The position numbers were made by a program, and so were the translations under genes. The notes under the pieces were generated by a model. The model did not search any database. It saw nothing but the letters and a program-made list of their open reading frames with translations, and was not told the DNA's origin. Source: Steroidobacteraceae bacterium (GTDB taxonomy: Bacteria > Pseudomonadota > Gammaproteobacteria > Steroidobacterales > Steroidobacteraceae). From it: a stretch of DNA of 64,000 nucleotides. The stretch spans positions 88,837 through 152,836 of the forward strand of contig JADGHX010000001.1 in NCBI GenBank assembly GCA_019683695.1, given 5' to 3'. This document shows, piece by piece, positions 34,544 through 43,748 of the stretch (its first letter is position 1; each line of letters opens with the position of its first letter).

Positions 34544-37506
34544 CCGAAGCCGTTATTGCCAATTCGGGAGGAATGCTCTCCTCGCGCTACACGCTGCTCG
34601 AGAAGCTCGGGACCGGCGGCCAGGCCGAGGTCTGGCGCGCACGGGACGAAACGGCCGGCATCGAGGTGGCGCTCAAGATCCTGAGCCCGGCTCATGCCCA
34701 TGACGAGGGCGCGTGGGCGGCGCTCGTGCGCGAGCACGCCATTGCGAGCAAGCTCGATCATCCGGCTATCCTCAAGGTGTACCCGCCCCATCGGGAGGGC
34801 GATTTCGTCGCGCTGCCCATGGAGCTGGCCTCCGGCGGCGATCTGCGGCGCCTGCGGGGCAAGAGCTATCTCGATGTCGTCCCCGTGCTCATCGACATTG
34901 CGCAGGGGCTCGAGTACGCGCACGAGCACGGCGTCATCCATCGCGATCTGAAGCCGGGCAATATTCTTTTCGATGCGCGCGGGCGCGTGCGCATTGCGGA
35001 TTTCGGCATCGCCGGCGTGCCGGGTGAGGTGCCGCCGGCGGGCACGCGGCCCGGGCTGTCTCCGTTCACCGCGAGCCCGGAGCAGTTGCGCGGCGAACCG
35101 CCGGCCATCTCGGATGACATCTATGGCCTCGGCGCGCTCGCGTACGAGCTGCTTTCCGGGTATCCGCCGTACTACCCGCGCTTCGAGGTGAAGCGCGTGC
35201 TGGAAGAGCCGGTGCCTGACCTGAAGCCGGCGCACATCATGCCCCGGCAGCTCGTCAGCACCGTGATGCGCATGCTCTCGAAGCGCGCCGCGCACCGGCC
35301 GCGCACGATGCGCGAAGTGATCGACGAGCTCGACGCAGCGCTCAACGACACGCTGGCGTTCGAGTTCGAGCCGGTGGACGAGCCTGACGGCCCGACCGCC
35401 GCCATGAAGCGGGATGCGGCCGTGATCGCCGCGGCGGAAGCCGCGCGACGCGGCAGTGCGTCCCCGGGGGCCTCCGCCGGTCCGGGCGTTCCCGCAAGCC
35501 GGGATCCCGGCGCCCCTGCGCCGGCCCCTCGCCTGGAAGCCCCCGGCGTGCCGTACGGATCGAATACGGTCCGTCCGGTTGCGTATGCGCCCACATTTGA
35601 CGCGTCGGAGAAACAATCCAGGCCAGCAATCGCGCGATCCGTGGAGAACCCGCGGAGCCGGCCCGGCAAGCCGGCGAGTGCGGGGATCTCGCCACCGCCC
35701 GCGACCTACGGGGCCACGTACGGGCTCGATTCCCCCACGATCCCCGGCTTCCAGCCGGAGGAGTCCGCGCCCGCCGTCATGGACATGGCGCCCCCACCGT
35801 CCGATCCGCCCATCCTGGCGGAACGACGGGGCGAGAACGGCAGTGTGCTCGCGGCCGCTGCGGAAGCCGTGCGCGAGGAAGCCCCTCATCTCGTGGCTGC
35901 CCGCGCGGTGCCCACGTACTGGGATCAGGCGCGTCTGCGCGCACAGCCCTCCATGCAGTACCTGCGCACCCGAGGGCAACGTCGGCGCAGCTGGCCCTGG
36001 GTGGTGCTGAGTGCGCTCGTTGCGGGGGCGGCGGTCGTGTTTGTCGTGCTGCCGAAGTATGGCGTGCCGAATCTTCCGTTTGATACGGAAGCCCTGCGCG
36101 CCCGCGTGCTTGATTCCCTGCCCCGGCCCGCCGCCCCAACCGAGGCGCCAGCGGAAAAGGGCTCGGAAAGCACCGCGGCGAAGGTCAAGGCGGCCGGCGA
36201 AAAGCCTGCGGCAATGGCTAGCGCGAATGTGCCGGCGCCACGCGCGGGAAGTGCCGAACCCGAGGATGCGAAAGCTCGAGCCGAGCGTGAGGAACGCCTG
36301 AAACAGGCGCGTGCCACGTACCAGCAGCGCCTGGACGCACTCGAGGCGCGCGGCGCGGGTGTGTGGGGCGGCGCCGACTTCGCCACGGCCAAGACACGCG
36401 CGGCGGAATCTGTCGGGGCGCACGATGCCGGCAGCATTGAGCTCGCGGAGCAGCGTTTGAACGAGGCCCTGCGTCTGCTCGGCGTGGTCGAATCACGCGC
36501 CAGCCAGACGCTCGCCAATCAGCTCGCGGCGGGCGAGCGGGCCCTCGCCGCCGGTCAGGCCGAAGTGGCTCGACAGGCGTTCGAATCCGCACGTCGCATC
36601 GATCCCGACAACGCCCGCGCGAGGGAAGGGCTGCAGCGCGTTCGCAATCTCGGCGGCGTGCTGCCGCTGCTCGCCGATGCCGAGAATGCGGAAGCGGAAA
36701 AGGACTGGTCGCGGGCCGTGCAGGACTACAGTCAGGCGCTGTCGCTGGACCCGGGAAATACCAGAGCACGCGCCGGGCTCAATCGCGCGAATGCTGCGCT
36801 CGGCGAAGACACTTACGCGAAAGCCGTCGGCGCGGGATTCGCGGCGCTCGGCGTGGGCCGGCTCGAGGAGGCGCGCGAGGCGTTCGAGAAAGCACGCCGC
36901 ATTCGTCCGAATGGCGAGGAGGCGCGCAACGGCCTCTCGCAAGTGAATGCAGCGCTGCGGGCTCGTGGGTTTGCCAGTGCCCGGCAGCGCGCCGTCGCGC
37001 TCGAAGCCGAGGAGCGCTGGGCCGATGCCGTGAAGGCGTACGACGAGGCGCTGAAGATCGATCCGTCCCTGGTCTTCGCGCAGCAGGGGCGCGCTCGCGC
37101 CCAGGCTCGGGCGGATCTCGCGGAGCGACTGCAGTCGCTGATCGATCGGCCGGAGCGTCTGGCGTCGGAAGCCGTACGCGCCGAGGCGCAGGATCTGCTG
37201 CGGCGGGCTTCCGAGCAGCAGCCGTCCGGGCCCGTCCTGCGCTCGCAGATCGCGCGGCTCGAGATCCTGCTGCCCACGTATGACATGCCCGTGCGTCTGG
37301 AGCTGGTGTCGGATAACGCCACGCAGGTGCAGATCCAGCGCGTCGGCACGTTCGGCACCTTCTCTCGTCGCGAGATCACGCTGAAGCCAGGCAAGTACAC
37401 CGTGGTCGGCACGCGTCCGGGATTCCGTGACGTTCGCAGGGATGTCACGATTGCACCGGGCAGCGAGGTTCAGACCATCAGCGTCAGCTGCGTCGAACCG
37501 ATCTGA
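34540..37506 (+). CDS. Transmembrane Ser/Thr protein kinase with TPRs
   Basis: A 988-residue bitopic protein. Residues 15-270 are a Hanks-type kinase with all catalytic residues: glycine loop GTGGQAEVW, Lys46, Glu65, HRDLKPGN (Asp136, Lys138, Asn141) and DFG (Asp154). A Pro/Ala-rich linker leads to a membrane helix at about 486-507. The periplasmic part has a helical segment, then TPR-like repeats (about 640-850; for example WSRAVQDYSQALSLDPGNTR) and ends in a PEGA-like beta domain (LKPGKYTVVGTRPGFRDVRR). It should phosphorylate cytoplasmic partners in response to envelope state. FHA proteins are encoded next to it; no phosphatase is. Confidence 0.92.
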   Translation: MTEAVIANSGGMLSSRYTLLEKLGTGGQAEVWRARDETAGIEVALKILSPAHAHDEGAWAALVREHAIASKLDHPAILKVYPPHREGDFVALPMELASGGDLRRLRGKSYLDVVPVLIDIAQGLEYAHEHGVIHRDLKPGNILFDARGRVRIADFGIAGVPGEVPPAGTRPGLSPFTASPEQLRGEPPAISDDIYGLGALAYELLSGYPPYYPRFEVKRVLEEPVPDLKPAHIMPRQLVSTVMRMLSKRAAHRPRTMREVIDELDAALNDTLAFEFEPVDEPDGPTAAMKRDAAVIAAAEAARRGSASPGASAGPGVPASRDPGAPAPAPRLEAPGVPYGSNTVRPVAYAPTFDASEKQSRPAIARSVENPRSRPGKPASAGISPPPATYGATYGLDSPTIPGFQPEESAPAVMDMAPPPSDPPILAERRGENGSVLAAAAEAVREEAPHLVAARAVPTYWDQARLRAQPSMQYLRTRGQRRRSWPWVVLSALVAGAAVVFVVLPKYGVPNLPFDTEALRARVLDSLPRPAAPTEAPAEKGSESTAAKVKAAGEKPAAMASANVPAPRAGSAEPEDAKARAEREERLKQARATYQQRLDALEARGAGVWGGADFATAKTRAAESVGAHDAGSIELAEQRLNEALRLLGVVESRASQTLANQLAAGERALAAGQAEVARQAFESARRIDPDNARAREGLQRVRNLGGVLPLLADAENAEAEKDWSRAVQDYSQALSLDPGNTRARAGLNRANAALGEDTYAKAVGAGFAALGVGRLEEAREAFEKARRIRPNGEEARNGLSQVNAALRARGFASARQRAVALEAEERWADAVKAYDEALKIDPSLVFAQQGRARAQARADLAERLQSLIDRPERLASEAVRAEAQDLLRRASEQQPSGPVLRSQIARLEILLPTYDMPVRLELVSDNATQVQIQRVGTFGTFSRREITLKPGKYTVVGTRPGFRDVRRDVTIAPGSEVQTISVSCVEPI

Positions 37507-37530
37507 TCGGCCGATAGTCCAAGCAGGCTC

Positions 37531-40011
37531 ATGAACGATGCTGCGTTGAGCAAGCCGGGCGCATCCTACGCGCAGATCCGGGTCCGGGAACCTGCGGGCG
37601 AGCGCACGCTGGGGGCGTCATCGACCCTCGGCGGGGAAGGCGCGGACCTCGTCGTGCCCGGCGCTGCGGCGGGGACGGCCGTCACATTCGAGCGCCGCGA
37701 AGGCGTGTGGCACGCCGTTCCGGCACCCGGCGCCCACGTCCGCTTCGACGGCCGCCCGCTCGTTCAGGCGCGTGAGCTGCGTCGGGATGACGTGCTCACG
37801 GTGGGTGAGGCGCAGATCGTCGTGGTGGACGATTCGCGCACCCGCCTGTGGCTGGATGTTCAGCACCTCGTCGGCAACGCCACCATCGCGCCGGTCGTCA
37901 CCGTGGCGGCGGTCGATGTGGAAGCGAGCGACGAGGATGTCGAAATCCGCGTCGCGCCAGGCGGTGCGGCAGCGCGCCCCGCGGACGCCGTGCTCACCGC
38001 CGAGCGCCGCGCCGCACGCGAAGCGTATGCGCGTCGGCCCCTGCCGCGGAAATGGGTCTTCGCCATCGCGGCGGGCATTGCGGCACTTCTGGCGATCACC
38101 ACGCTGATCTCCCTGCTCGAGTCCGTCGAGCTCGACGTGCTTCCCGAGGATGCAGATATCAGCACGCCCGGCACGTTCCTCGCGTTCCAGAGCGGTGGCG
38201 CCCTGCACGTGCTTTCCGGAACGCACGTCGTGCATGCAGAGCGCGAGGGCTACTACCCTTCGCAGGTCACCGTCGTCGTGGATGGCAAGTCGAAGCCGCG
38301 CGCGCGGCTTCGCCTGATGAAGTTGCCCGGCAAGCTGGACATCGACACGAAGGGTGTCGCGGCCACCGTCATCATCGATGGTGTCGAGGCGGGCAAGGCG
38401 CCGGGCGAAGTGGAGGCGGCGCCCGGGCCTCGCACGGTGACACTGCGCGCGCCGCGCTACCTCGATTTCACCGCGAACATCGACGTGAAGGGCGGCGGTG
38501 AGCGCCAGGACATCGAAGCCACCCTGCAGCCGTCGTGGGGCACCATCAACATCACCGCCGTTCCCGCGGGCGCGCGCGTGAGTGTGGATGGCATTCCCCA
38601 TGGCACCGCGCCGACTTCCATTCAGGCGGACTCGGGCGTGAGGCGCGTGCAGATTTCGGCTCCCGGGCTCAAGAGCTGGGAGAGCAGCGTCGTCGTGAAG
38701 GCCGGCGAAACGCTGAACATCGGGCCCGTGACGCTCGGGCAGCCGGATGCGCAAGTCACCGTGCGTTCCGATCCCGCCGGTGCGGAGGTCACGGTGGGCG
38801 GCACGTATCGCGGCCGCACGCCCGTGAAAGTGAATCTGTCCGCAGGCGCTTCGCACGACATCGTGGCCGCGCTGCCGGGATACGAGAACTGGACGAAGTC
38901 CGTGTTCGCGGAATCCGGCCGCAAGCTCACGCTGGATGCGAAGCTCGAGCCCATTCTCGCGCGCGTTTCCGTGCAGGGTACGCCGGAGGATGCCGAGCTC
39001 CTCGTGGACGGCAAGCCGCACGGCCGCACGCCGCAGGTGTTCGAGCTGAGCGCGCGCGAGCACACGATCGAAGTTCGCAAGGAAGGCTTTCTCCCATTCA
39101 CCGGCAGCGTGACGCCCGCGAAGGGGCTCGAACGCGCCGTCACTTACAAGCTCGTCTCCGCGAATCGCAGTCTCGCGCTGCAGGAATCCGCTCCCACGAT
39201 CAAAACGAAATCCGGCTACGTGCTGCGGCTCGTGCCGAGCGGCAAGTTCCTCATGGGCAGCGACCGGCGCGAGCAGGGCCGCCGGCCGAACGAAGGGTTG
39301 CGCGAGGTCACGCTCGAGCGGCCGTACTACATCGGCGTCACCGAGGTGACGAATGCGCAGTTTCGCGAATTCCGCCGTGATCACGTTTCCGGCTACATGG
39401 GGAAGCGCTCGTTCGATCTGGACGATCAGCCGGTGGTGCAGGTCACCTGGAACGATGCGGCCGAGTACTGCAACTGGCTTTCGGAGCGCGAAGGCTTGCC
39501 GCCGGCGTATGAGCGCGGTGGCGGCAAGCTCGTGCTGAAGAAGCCTGTGACGACGGGCTACCGCCTGCCGACCGAAGCGGAGTGGGAATACGCGGCGCGT
39601 TACGAGGCACCCGGGAAGACGCGGCGTTTTCCGTGGGGCGACACGCTGCCGGTCGCGCCGGGCGCTGGAAACCTCGCCGGCGCCGAAACGAGCGGCCTGC
39701 TGGTGACGGATCTCGAAGGATACGAAGACGAGTATCCGGTCGTGGCGCCCGTGGGCAAGTTCCAGCCGACGCCGCTCGGTCTGCACGACATGGGCGGCAA
39801 CGTTTCGGAGTGGGTGAACGACTATTACCTGTCGTTCTTCGACTCCACTCCCCAGACCGATCCGCTCGGCCCCGAGCAGGCTGCGCTGCATGTCGTGAGA
39901 GGCGCAAACTGGCGCTCCGCGGCCGTGGCGGAGCTGCGCTACGCCTGGCGGGATTCGGCGGACGACAAGAGTCAGACCATCGGGTTTCGTATCGCGCGCT
40001 ACGCGGAATAG
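37531..40011 (+). CDS. Membrane protein with FHA-like, PEGA and FGE-like domains
   Basis: An 826-residue bitopic protein. Residues 15-105 look like a cryptic cytoplasmic FHA domain. A membrane helix follows at about 173-195. Residues 200-545 carry about five PEGA-type beta repeats (VPAGARVSVDGIPHGTAPTS, DPAGAEVTVGGTYRGRTPVK, TPEDAELLVDGKPHGRTPQV). Residues 560-826 are a formylglycine-generating-enzyme-like domain (GKFLMGSDRREQGRRPNEG, EVTNAQFREF, RLPTEAEWEYAARYE, GNVSEWVNDYY). The active-site cysteines of true FGEs are absent (RGANWRSAAVAELRYAWR), so it is probably a binding module. It follows the kinase by 24 bases and may receive its phosphorylation. Confidence 0.88.
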   Translation: MNDAALSKPGASYAQIRVREPAGERTLGASSTLGGEGADLVVPGAAAGTAVTFERREGVWHAVPAPGAHVRFDGRPLVQARELRRDDVLTVGEAQIVVVDDSRTRLWLDVQHLVGNATIAPVVTVAAVDVEASDEDVEIRVAPGGAAARPADAVLTAERRAAREAYARRPLPRKWVFAIAAGIAALLAITTLISLLESVELDVLPEDADISTPGTFLAFQSGGALHVLSGTHVVHAEREGYYPSQVTVVVDGKSKPRARLRLMKLPGKLDIDTKGVAATVIIDGVEAGKAPGEVEAAPGPRTVTLRAPRYLDFTANIDVKGGGERQDIEATLQPSWGTINITAVPAGARVSVDGIPHGTAPTSIQADSGVRRVQISAPGLKSWESSVVVKAGETLNIGPVTLGQPDAQVTVRSDPAGAEVTVGGTYRGRTPVKVNLSAGASHDIVAALPGYENWTKSVFAESGRKLTLDAKLEPILARVSVQGTPEDAELLVDGKPHGRTPQVFELSAREHTIEVRKEGFLPFTGSVTPAKGLERAVTYKLVSANRSLALQESAPTIKTKSGYVLRLVPSGKFLMGSDRREQGRRPNEGLREVTLERPYYIGVTEVTNAQFREFRRDHVSGYMGKRSFDLDDQPVVQVTWNDAAEYCNWLSEREGLPPAYERGGGKLVLKKPVTTGYRLPTEAEWEYAARYEAPGKTRRFPWGDTLPVAPGAGNLAGAETSGLLVTDLEGYEDEYPVVAPVGKFQPTPLGLHDMGGNVSEWVNDYYLSFFDSTPQTDPLGPEQAALHVVRGANWRSAAVAELRYAWRDSADDKSQTIGFRIARYAE

Positions 40012-40029
40012 GTGATTCACGGAGAAGCC

Positions 40030-40275
40030 ATGAACCGGAGAACTGCTGCTCTGCCCTCGCTCTGGGCCCTGCTGTTCCTGGCGGCGTGCATCATCGCCGC
40101 CGCATTCATCACGTACCGGGCCGACGCCCAGAACAACATCCCGACTGCGACACAGTCCTCGCGCCCGGCGCCTTCGAAGCCGGAAGAGTCGGCGACGATC
40201 GAGGACGACCCGACGCTTGTGCCGGACGACAAGGAGTCCGCCGACAACAACGTGTCGTTCCCCGTGGATATCTGA
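40030..40275 (+). CDS. Small single-pass membrane protein
   Basis: An 81-residue protein with basic N-terminus MNRRTAAL, one membrane helix (about 9-31, LWALLFLAACIIAAAFITY), and an acidic, Pro/Ser-rich periplasmic tail ending NNVSFPVDI. GGAGAAGCC before the ATG at 40030 supports this start. A Cys at residue 20 lies inside the helix; a lipoprotein reading (LAAC) is possible but the following segment stays hydrophobic, favouring a membrane anchor. Unknown function; its position between the FGE-like and actin-like genes suggests a structural connector. Confidence 0.65.
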   Translation: MNRRTAALPSLWALLFLAACIIAAAFITYRADAQNNIPTATQSSRPAPSKPEESATIEDDPTLVPDDKESADNNVSFPVDI

Positions 40276-40289
40276 GATCGCGCGCCGCC

Positions 40290-41651
40290 GTGAAACCTGT
40301 CGCCATCGAGCTGAACGACCGGAGCCTTGCCCTGGCTCGAAATGGAGCCGTGCTGACGGCGGCGCCGAGTGCCGTGTTCGATGGTGGCGGGGCGGAGCCG
40401 GCCGGCACGAATGCATGGCAGGCGCTGCGCCGTCAGCCCACTACAACGTCCACGCGCCATCTCTCTCAGGTGGTGAGTCAGCCGGTGACATCCGCTCGTG
40501 CGGCTGCACTGTTGACGGCGGAGTTGGCCCAGCACCTGCGCAGTCACCCGGTCGAGCAGGGCGAGCGTGTGTGGATTGCGGTGCCCCTGCTGGCAGACGC
40601 GAACGGCCTGGGCGCCGTGCTTGGCATTGCGCAGAGCCTCGGGCTTGCGGTCGATGGGTTCGTTGATGCGGCTGCCGTCACGGTCGCTTCGCTCAGAACG
40701 GGCCGGAATGCGCTCGTGCTGGAGATGGGGCTGCATCACGCCGCCGCGTGTGCCGTCGAGAGCAGCGGGCAGGCGCGAAGGCGCCGTGTGGTGAAGTCCG
40801 AGCAGGGCGGGCTGATCGAGCTGTATCAGGCCTGGCTTGCGTTCATCAGCACGGCCATGGTGAAGCGCACGCGCTTCGATCCCTTCACGAACGCGAGCAC
40901 GGAGCAGCAATTGTTCGATGCGCTGCCCGCGCTCACCCGGCAGGCAGCGGAAACAGGCAGCAGCACGGCGGCGGTCTCGAATGGCGATGCGCACTTCGAG
41001 GTGGCCTTGAGCCGCGATCAGTTCGCGGAGGCGGCGCAGCCCATCTATCGCGAGCTGATCCGGATCCTGCACGCGCTGCGGCCCGCGGGCGCGGAAGTCA
41101 CGCTCGTGCTGCCCGAGCTGGTAAGGGCATTCCCCGGGTTTCACGAGATGCTCGAGCAGTTCGTGGGGTGCGAGATCGTGGCCGTACCCGATGGCTTCGC
41201 CGCCGCCGCGACGTCGTTGCTGGAGCTCCCGGAAGCGGAAGGGGGCGATCACGTGCGGCTGCTCAGGCGGCTGCCCGTGCGTGAGCAAGGCGCTCTTGCG
41301 GAGAACGTTGCCCGCGAAACCCTCGGAGGAGTCGCCGGCAGCAGCGCGCCAACGCATGTGCTGTTCGAGGGGCGCGCAATTGCGCTGCCTGCCAGTCCGT
41401 ACGTGGTGGGCCGATCACCCGGTGCCGCGAACGCTCTCACGTTGCCGGACGGCCTTGCGGGCGTCTCCCGTCGCCATTGCACTTTCGTGCGCGACGGGCA
41501 GGAGGTGGTGCTCGTCGATCACAGCACGCATGGCACGTTCGTGAATGGCGAACGCGTCTCGGAGCGGGTGCGCATCCACGCAGGTGACAAGGTGCGGCTC
41601 GGTGAGCCGGGTGTCGAGCTATCGCTGATCGCCATCGGCGAGCTCGCCTGA
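40290..41651 (+). CDS. Actin-like ATPase-fold protein with C-terminal FHA domain
   Basis: A 453-residue cytoplasmic protein. The N-terminal 340 residues resemble Hsp70/MreB-like actin-fold proteins: VAIELNDRSLALARNG, VLTAAPSAVF, then a helical region and LVLPELVRAFPGFHEML. The match is weak by eye and nucleotide-binding residues are not clear. Residues about 360-453 are a clear FHA domain (VVGRSPGAANAL, GVSRRHCTF, HSTHGTFVNGERV). The start is GTG 40290, 15 bases after the previous gene; the frame is open further upstream but only inside the preceding genes. It probably reads phosphothreonines made by the cluster kinase. Confidence 0.75.
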   Translation: MKPVAIELNDRSLALARNGAVLTAAPSAVFDGGGAEPAGTNAWQALRRQPTTTSTRHLSQVVSQPVTSARAAALLTAELAQHLRSHPVEQGERVWIAVPLLADANGLGAVLGIAQSLGLAVDGFVDAAAVTVASLRTGRNALVLEMGLHHAAACAVESSGQARRRRVVKSEQGGLIELYQAWLAFISTAMVKRTRFDPFTNASTEQQLFDALPALTRQAAETGSSTAAVSNGDAHFEVALSRDQFAEAAQPIYRELIRILHALRPAGAEVTLVLPELVRAFPGFHEMLEQFVGCEIVAVPDGFAAAATSLLELPEAEGGDHVRLLRRLPVREQGALAENVARETLGGVAGSSAPTHVLFEGRAIALPASPYVVGRSPGAANALTLPDGLAGVSRRHCTFVRDGQEVVLVDHSTHGTFVNGERVSERVRIHAGDKVRLGEPGVELSLIAIGELA

Positions 41652-41664
41652 GCGAGCGATACGC

Positions 41665-42765
41665 ATGGCCAGACGGAAACGCAGCGTCGAGGTTTTCAGC
41701 CTCTCCTTCCTCGACTGCATCTGTTGCGGCTTCGGGGCCGTCATCCTGTTCTACACCATCATCAGCGCGCAGAGCGGCATCGACCGCGCACGCAGCACGG
41801 ACCATCTCCTCGCGGAGGTGAACCGCCTCGAGGAAGAGGTGCTGGAGGGCACGCGGAATCTCGTCGTGTTGCGCAACGCGCTGGACAAGACCGAGAGTGA
41901 GACGGCGAGTGCGGCCAAGCGCGCGCAGCAGCTGCTGGCGGAGCTCAAAGCCCAGCAGATCCAGATGTCCGCCTACGACGAGACGAGCCTCGCACGGCGC
42001 CAGCGCATCGAGAAGCTCAAAGCGGATATCCAGGCGCTGGAGGCGGGCACGCGCCGGCTCGAAGCCGGTGCAGCGAGTCGCGCGCCAGCGGGGCAGGAGG
42101 TGCAGTCCTTCCGCAACACCGGAGGGGATCGCCGTTATATCACCGGCATCAAGGTGCGCGGCAAGCGCGTGCTCATTCTGGTGGACCGTTCCGCGAGCAT
42201 GCTGCACCAGGACCTCGTGAACGTGATCCTGTTGCGCAACTCGGATGAGGCGAAGAAGCGCGCCGCCTCGAAGTGGCGCCGCGCGATCGACACGGTGAGC
42301 TGGATCGTGACGCAGCTGCCGCCTGACGCGCAGTTCCAGATCTACGGGTTCAACACCAAGGCGGAGGCAGTTGTCAGCGGCAGCACGGGCACGTGGCACA
42401 ACGCAAACGATCCGCTCATTCGCGCGCGCAACCTCGAAGCGCTGAGCGCGCTCGTTCCGGACAACGGCACCAGCCTCATCAACGCCTTCACGGCGGTGAA
42501 GAGCATGAACCCGTTGCCCGACCAGATCATTCTCATCACGGACGGGCTGCCGACCCAGGGCAAGTCCCCGGGCTTCCGCAAGTACATCGACGCCGGTGGC
42601 CGCGCGCGACTGTTCGACGATGCGGTCGGTGAGTTGCCGGACAGGGTGCCCGTCGACGTGATCCTGCTGCCCATGAAGGGCGATCTGCCGGCGGCGCATC
42701 GCTTCTGGCAGCTCACGCGCCTCACCCGGGGCACGCTGCTCATGCCCTCGAAGGACTGGCCATGA
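41665..42765 (+). CDS. Membrane-anchored VWA-domain protein 1
   Basis: A 366-residue protein. A short basic N-terminus is followed by VEVFSLSFLDCICCGFGA and a membrane helix (about 12-35), then a periplasmic coiled coil (45-135) and a von Willebrand A domain (165-355). The MIDAS motif is intact as DRSAS (Asp174) with a later Thr and ITDG. Such domains bind ligands through a metal ion. Its stop overlaps the next gene, a paralogue sharing the N-terminal motif and architecture. The two probably assemble through the shared membrane motif. Confidence 0.88.
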   Translation: MARRKRSVEVFSLSFLDCICCGFGAVILFYTIISAQSGIDRARSTDHLLAEVNRLEEEVLEGTRNLVVLRNALDKTESETASAAKRAQQLLAELKAQQIQMSAYDETSLARRQRIEKLKADIQALEAGTRRLEAGAASRAPAGQEVQSFRNTGGDRRYITGIKVRGKRVLILVDRSASMLHQDLVNVILLRNSDEAKKRAASKWRRAIDTVSWIVTQLPPDAQFQIYGFNTKAEAVVSGSTGTWHNANDPLIRARNLEALSALVPDNGTSLINAFTAVKSMNPLPDQIILITDGLPTQGKSPGFRKYIDAGGRARLFDDAVGELPDRVPVDVILLPMKGDLPAAHRFWQLTRLTRGTLLMPSKDWP

Positions 42766-43748
42766 GGCTCAAGCGTCACGGCGTCGAGGTGTTCAGCCTC
42801 TCGTTCCTGGACTGCATCTGCTGCGGGTTCGGGGCGATCATCCTGCTGCTCGTGCTCACGGAATACGGTGACCCCATCCAGTTGCAGGAGCGCACGGCCA
42901 CGCTGAAAGCGCAAGTGAACGCGCTCCAGCAGCAACTGCACGAGATCCGCGGCGAGACGGAGCTGCTCAATAGCGAGCTCCGGGGCAAGATCGATCTGCT
43001 CCAGAAAGAGCGCATGCGCGCTGCGCAGCTCGCTGGCGATCTCACGAATGTGAGCGGCAAGTTCGCGGCGAGCAAGAAGGAGGCATCGGTCACCAACATC
43101 GTCGAGGGCGAGCTGGTCGCCGCATACCAGACGCTCACGGAGGAGATGAAGCGCCTGCTCAAGGACCAGGCGAGCAGGCCGAAGAGCGAAGCCATCGGCG
43201 GCATTCCGATCGACAGCGAATACATCATTTTCATCGTCGACACCTCGGCGAGCATGACGAGCTTTCACTGGCCCGAGGCGCAGGCCATCGTGAAGGAGAT
43301 CCTGTCGATCTATCCGAAGGTGAAGGGCCTGCAGATCATGAGCGATCAGGGCAGCGTCCTCATCGGCGGCACGCGCGGCAAGTGGCTCACGGATTCCACC
43401 GCGCAGCGCGAGCAGATCGTGAATCGCATGAAGACCTGGCGCGCGTTCAGCAAGTCGAGCCCGGTCGAGGGCATCGAGACCGCGATCCGCCTCTACTGGG
43501 CGCCCGACAAGCGCATCAGTCTCTACGTGGTGGGCGATGAGTTCACGGGCGACTCCATCCAGGCGGCCCTGGATGCGGTCGCTGCCGTGAACAAGCCGGA
43601 CAAGAACGGCCGTCGCCTGGTGCGCATCCATGCGATCGGCTTTCCGGAAGGGCCTGGCATGACGCCATTTACAAGCATCCGGTTTTCGGCATTAATGCGC
43701 CTGATGTGCGAGCAGAACAACGGCACGTTCGTCGGCGTTACCCAGTGA
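42762..43748 (+). CDS. Membrane-anchored VWA-domain protein 2
   Basis: A 328-residue paralogue of the preceding protein. It has the same VEVFSLSFLDCICCGFGA membrane-entry motif, a coiled coil (45-115) and a VWA domain with MIDAS DTSAS (Asp160). The VWA sequences have diverged, so the pair is an old duplication, likely a heteromer. The start overlaps the preceding stop (ATGA) and its own stop overlaps the next GTG, indicating translational coupling along the whole operon. Confidence 0.88.
   Translation: MRLKRHGVEVFSLSFLDCICCGFGAIILLLVLTEYGDPIQLQERTATLKAQVNALQQQLHEIRGETELLNSELRGKIDLLQKERMRAAQLAGDLTNVSGKFAASKKEASVTNIVEGELVAAYQTLTEEMKRLLKDQASRPKSEAIGGIPIDSEYIIFIVDTSASMTSFHWPEAQAIVKEILSIYPKVKGLQIMSDQGSVLIGGTRGKWLTDSTAQREQIVNRMKTWRAFSKSSPVEGIETAIRLYWAPDKRISLYVVGDEFTGDSIQAALDAVAAVNKPDKNGRRLVRIHAIGFPEGPGMTPFTSIRFSALMRLMCEQNNGTFVGVTQ

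Noticed and set aside
40030..40275. Small membrane protein read as a lipoprotein
   Set aside because: LAAC lies in the middle of a helix that remains hydrophobic for ten further residues, favouring a membrane anchor.
37618..40416. 932-residue open frame antisense to the FGE-like gene
   Set aside because: Shadow of a clearly coding gene on the other strand; no motifs and no ribosome binding site.
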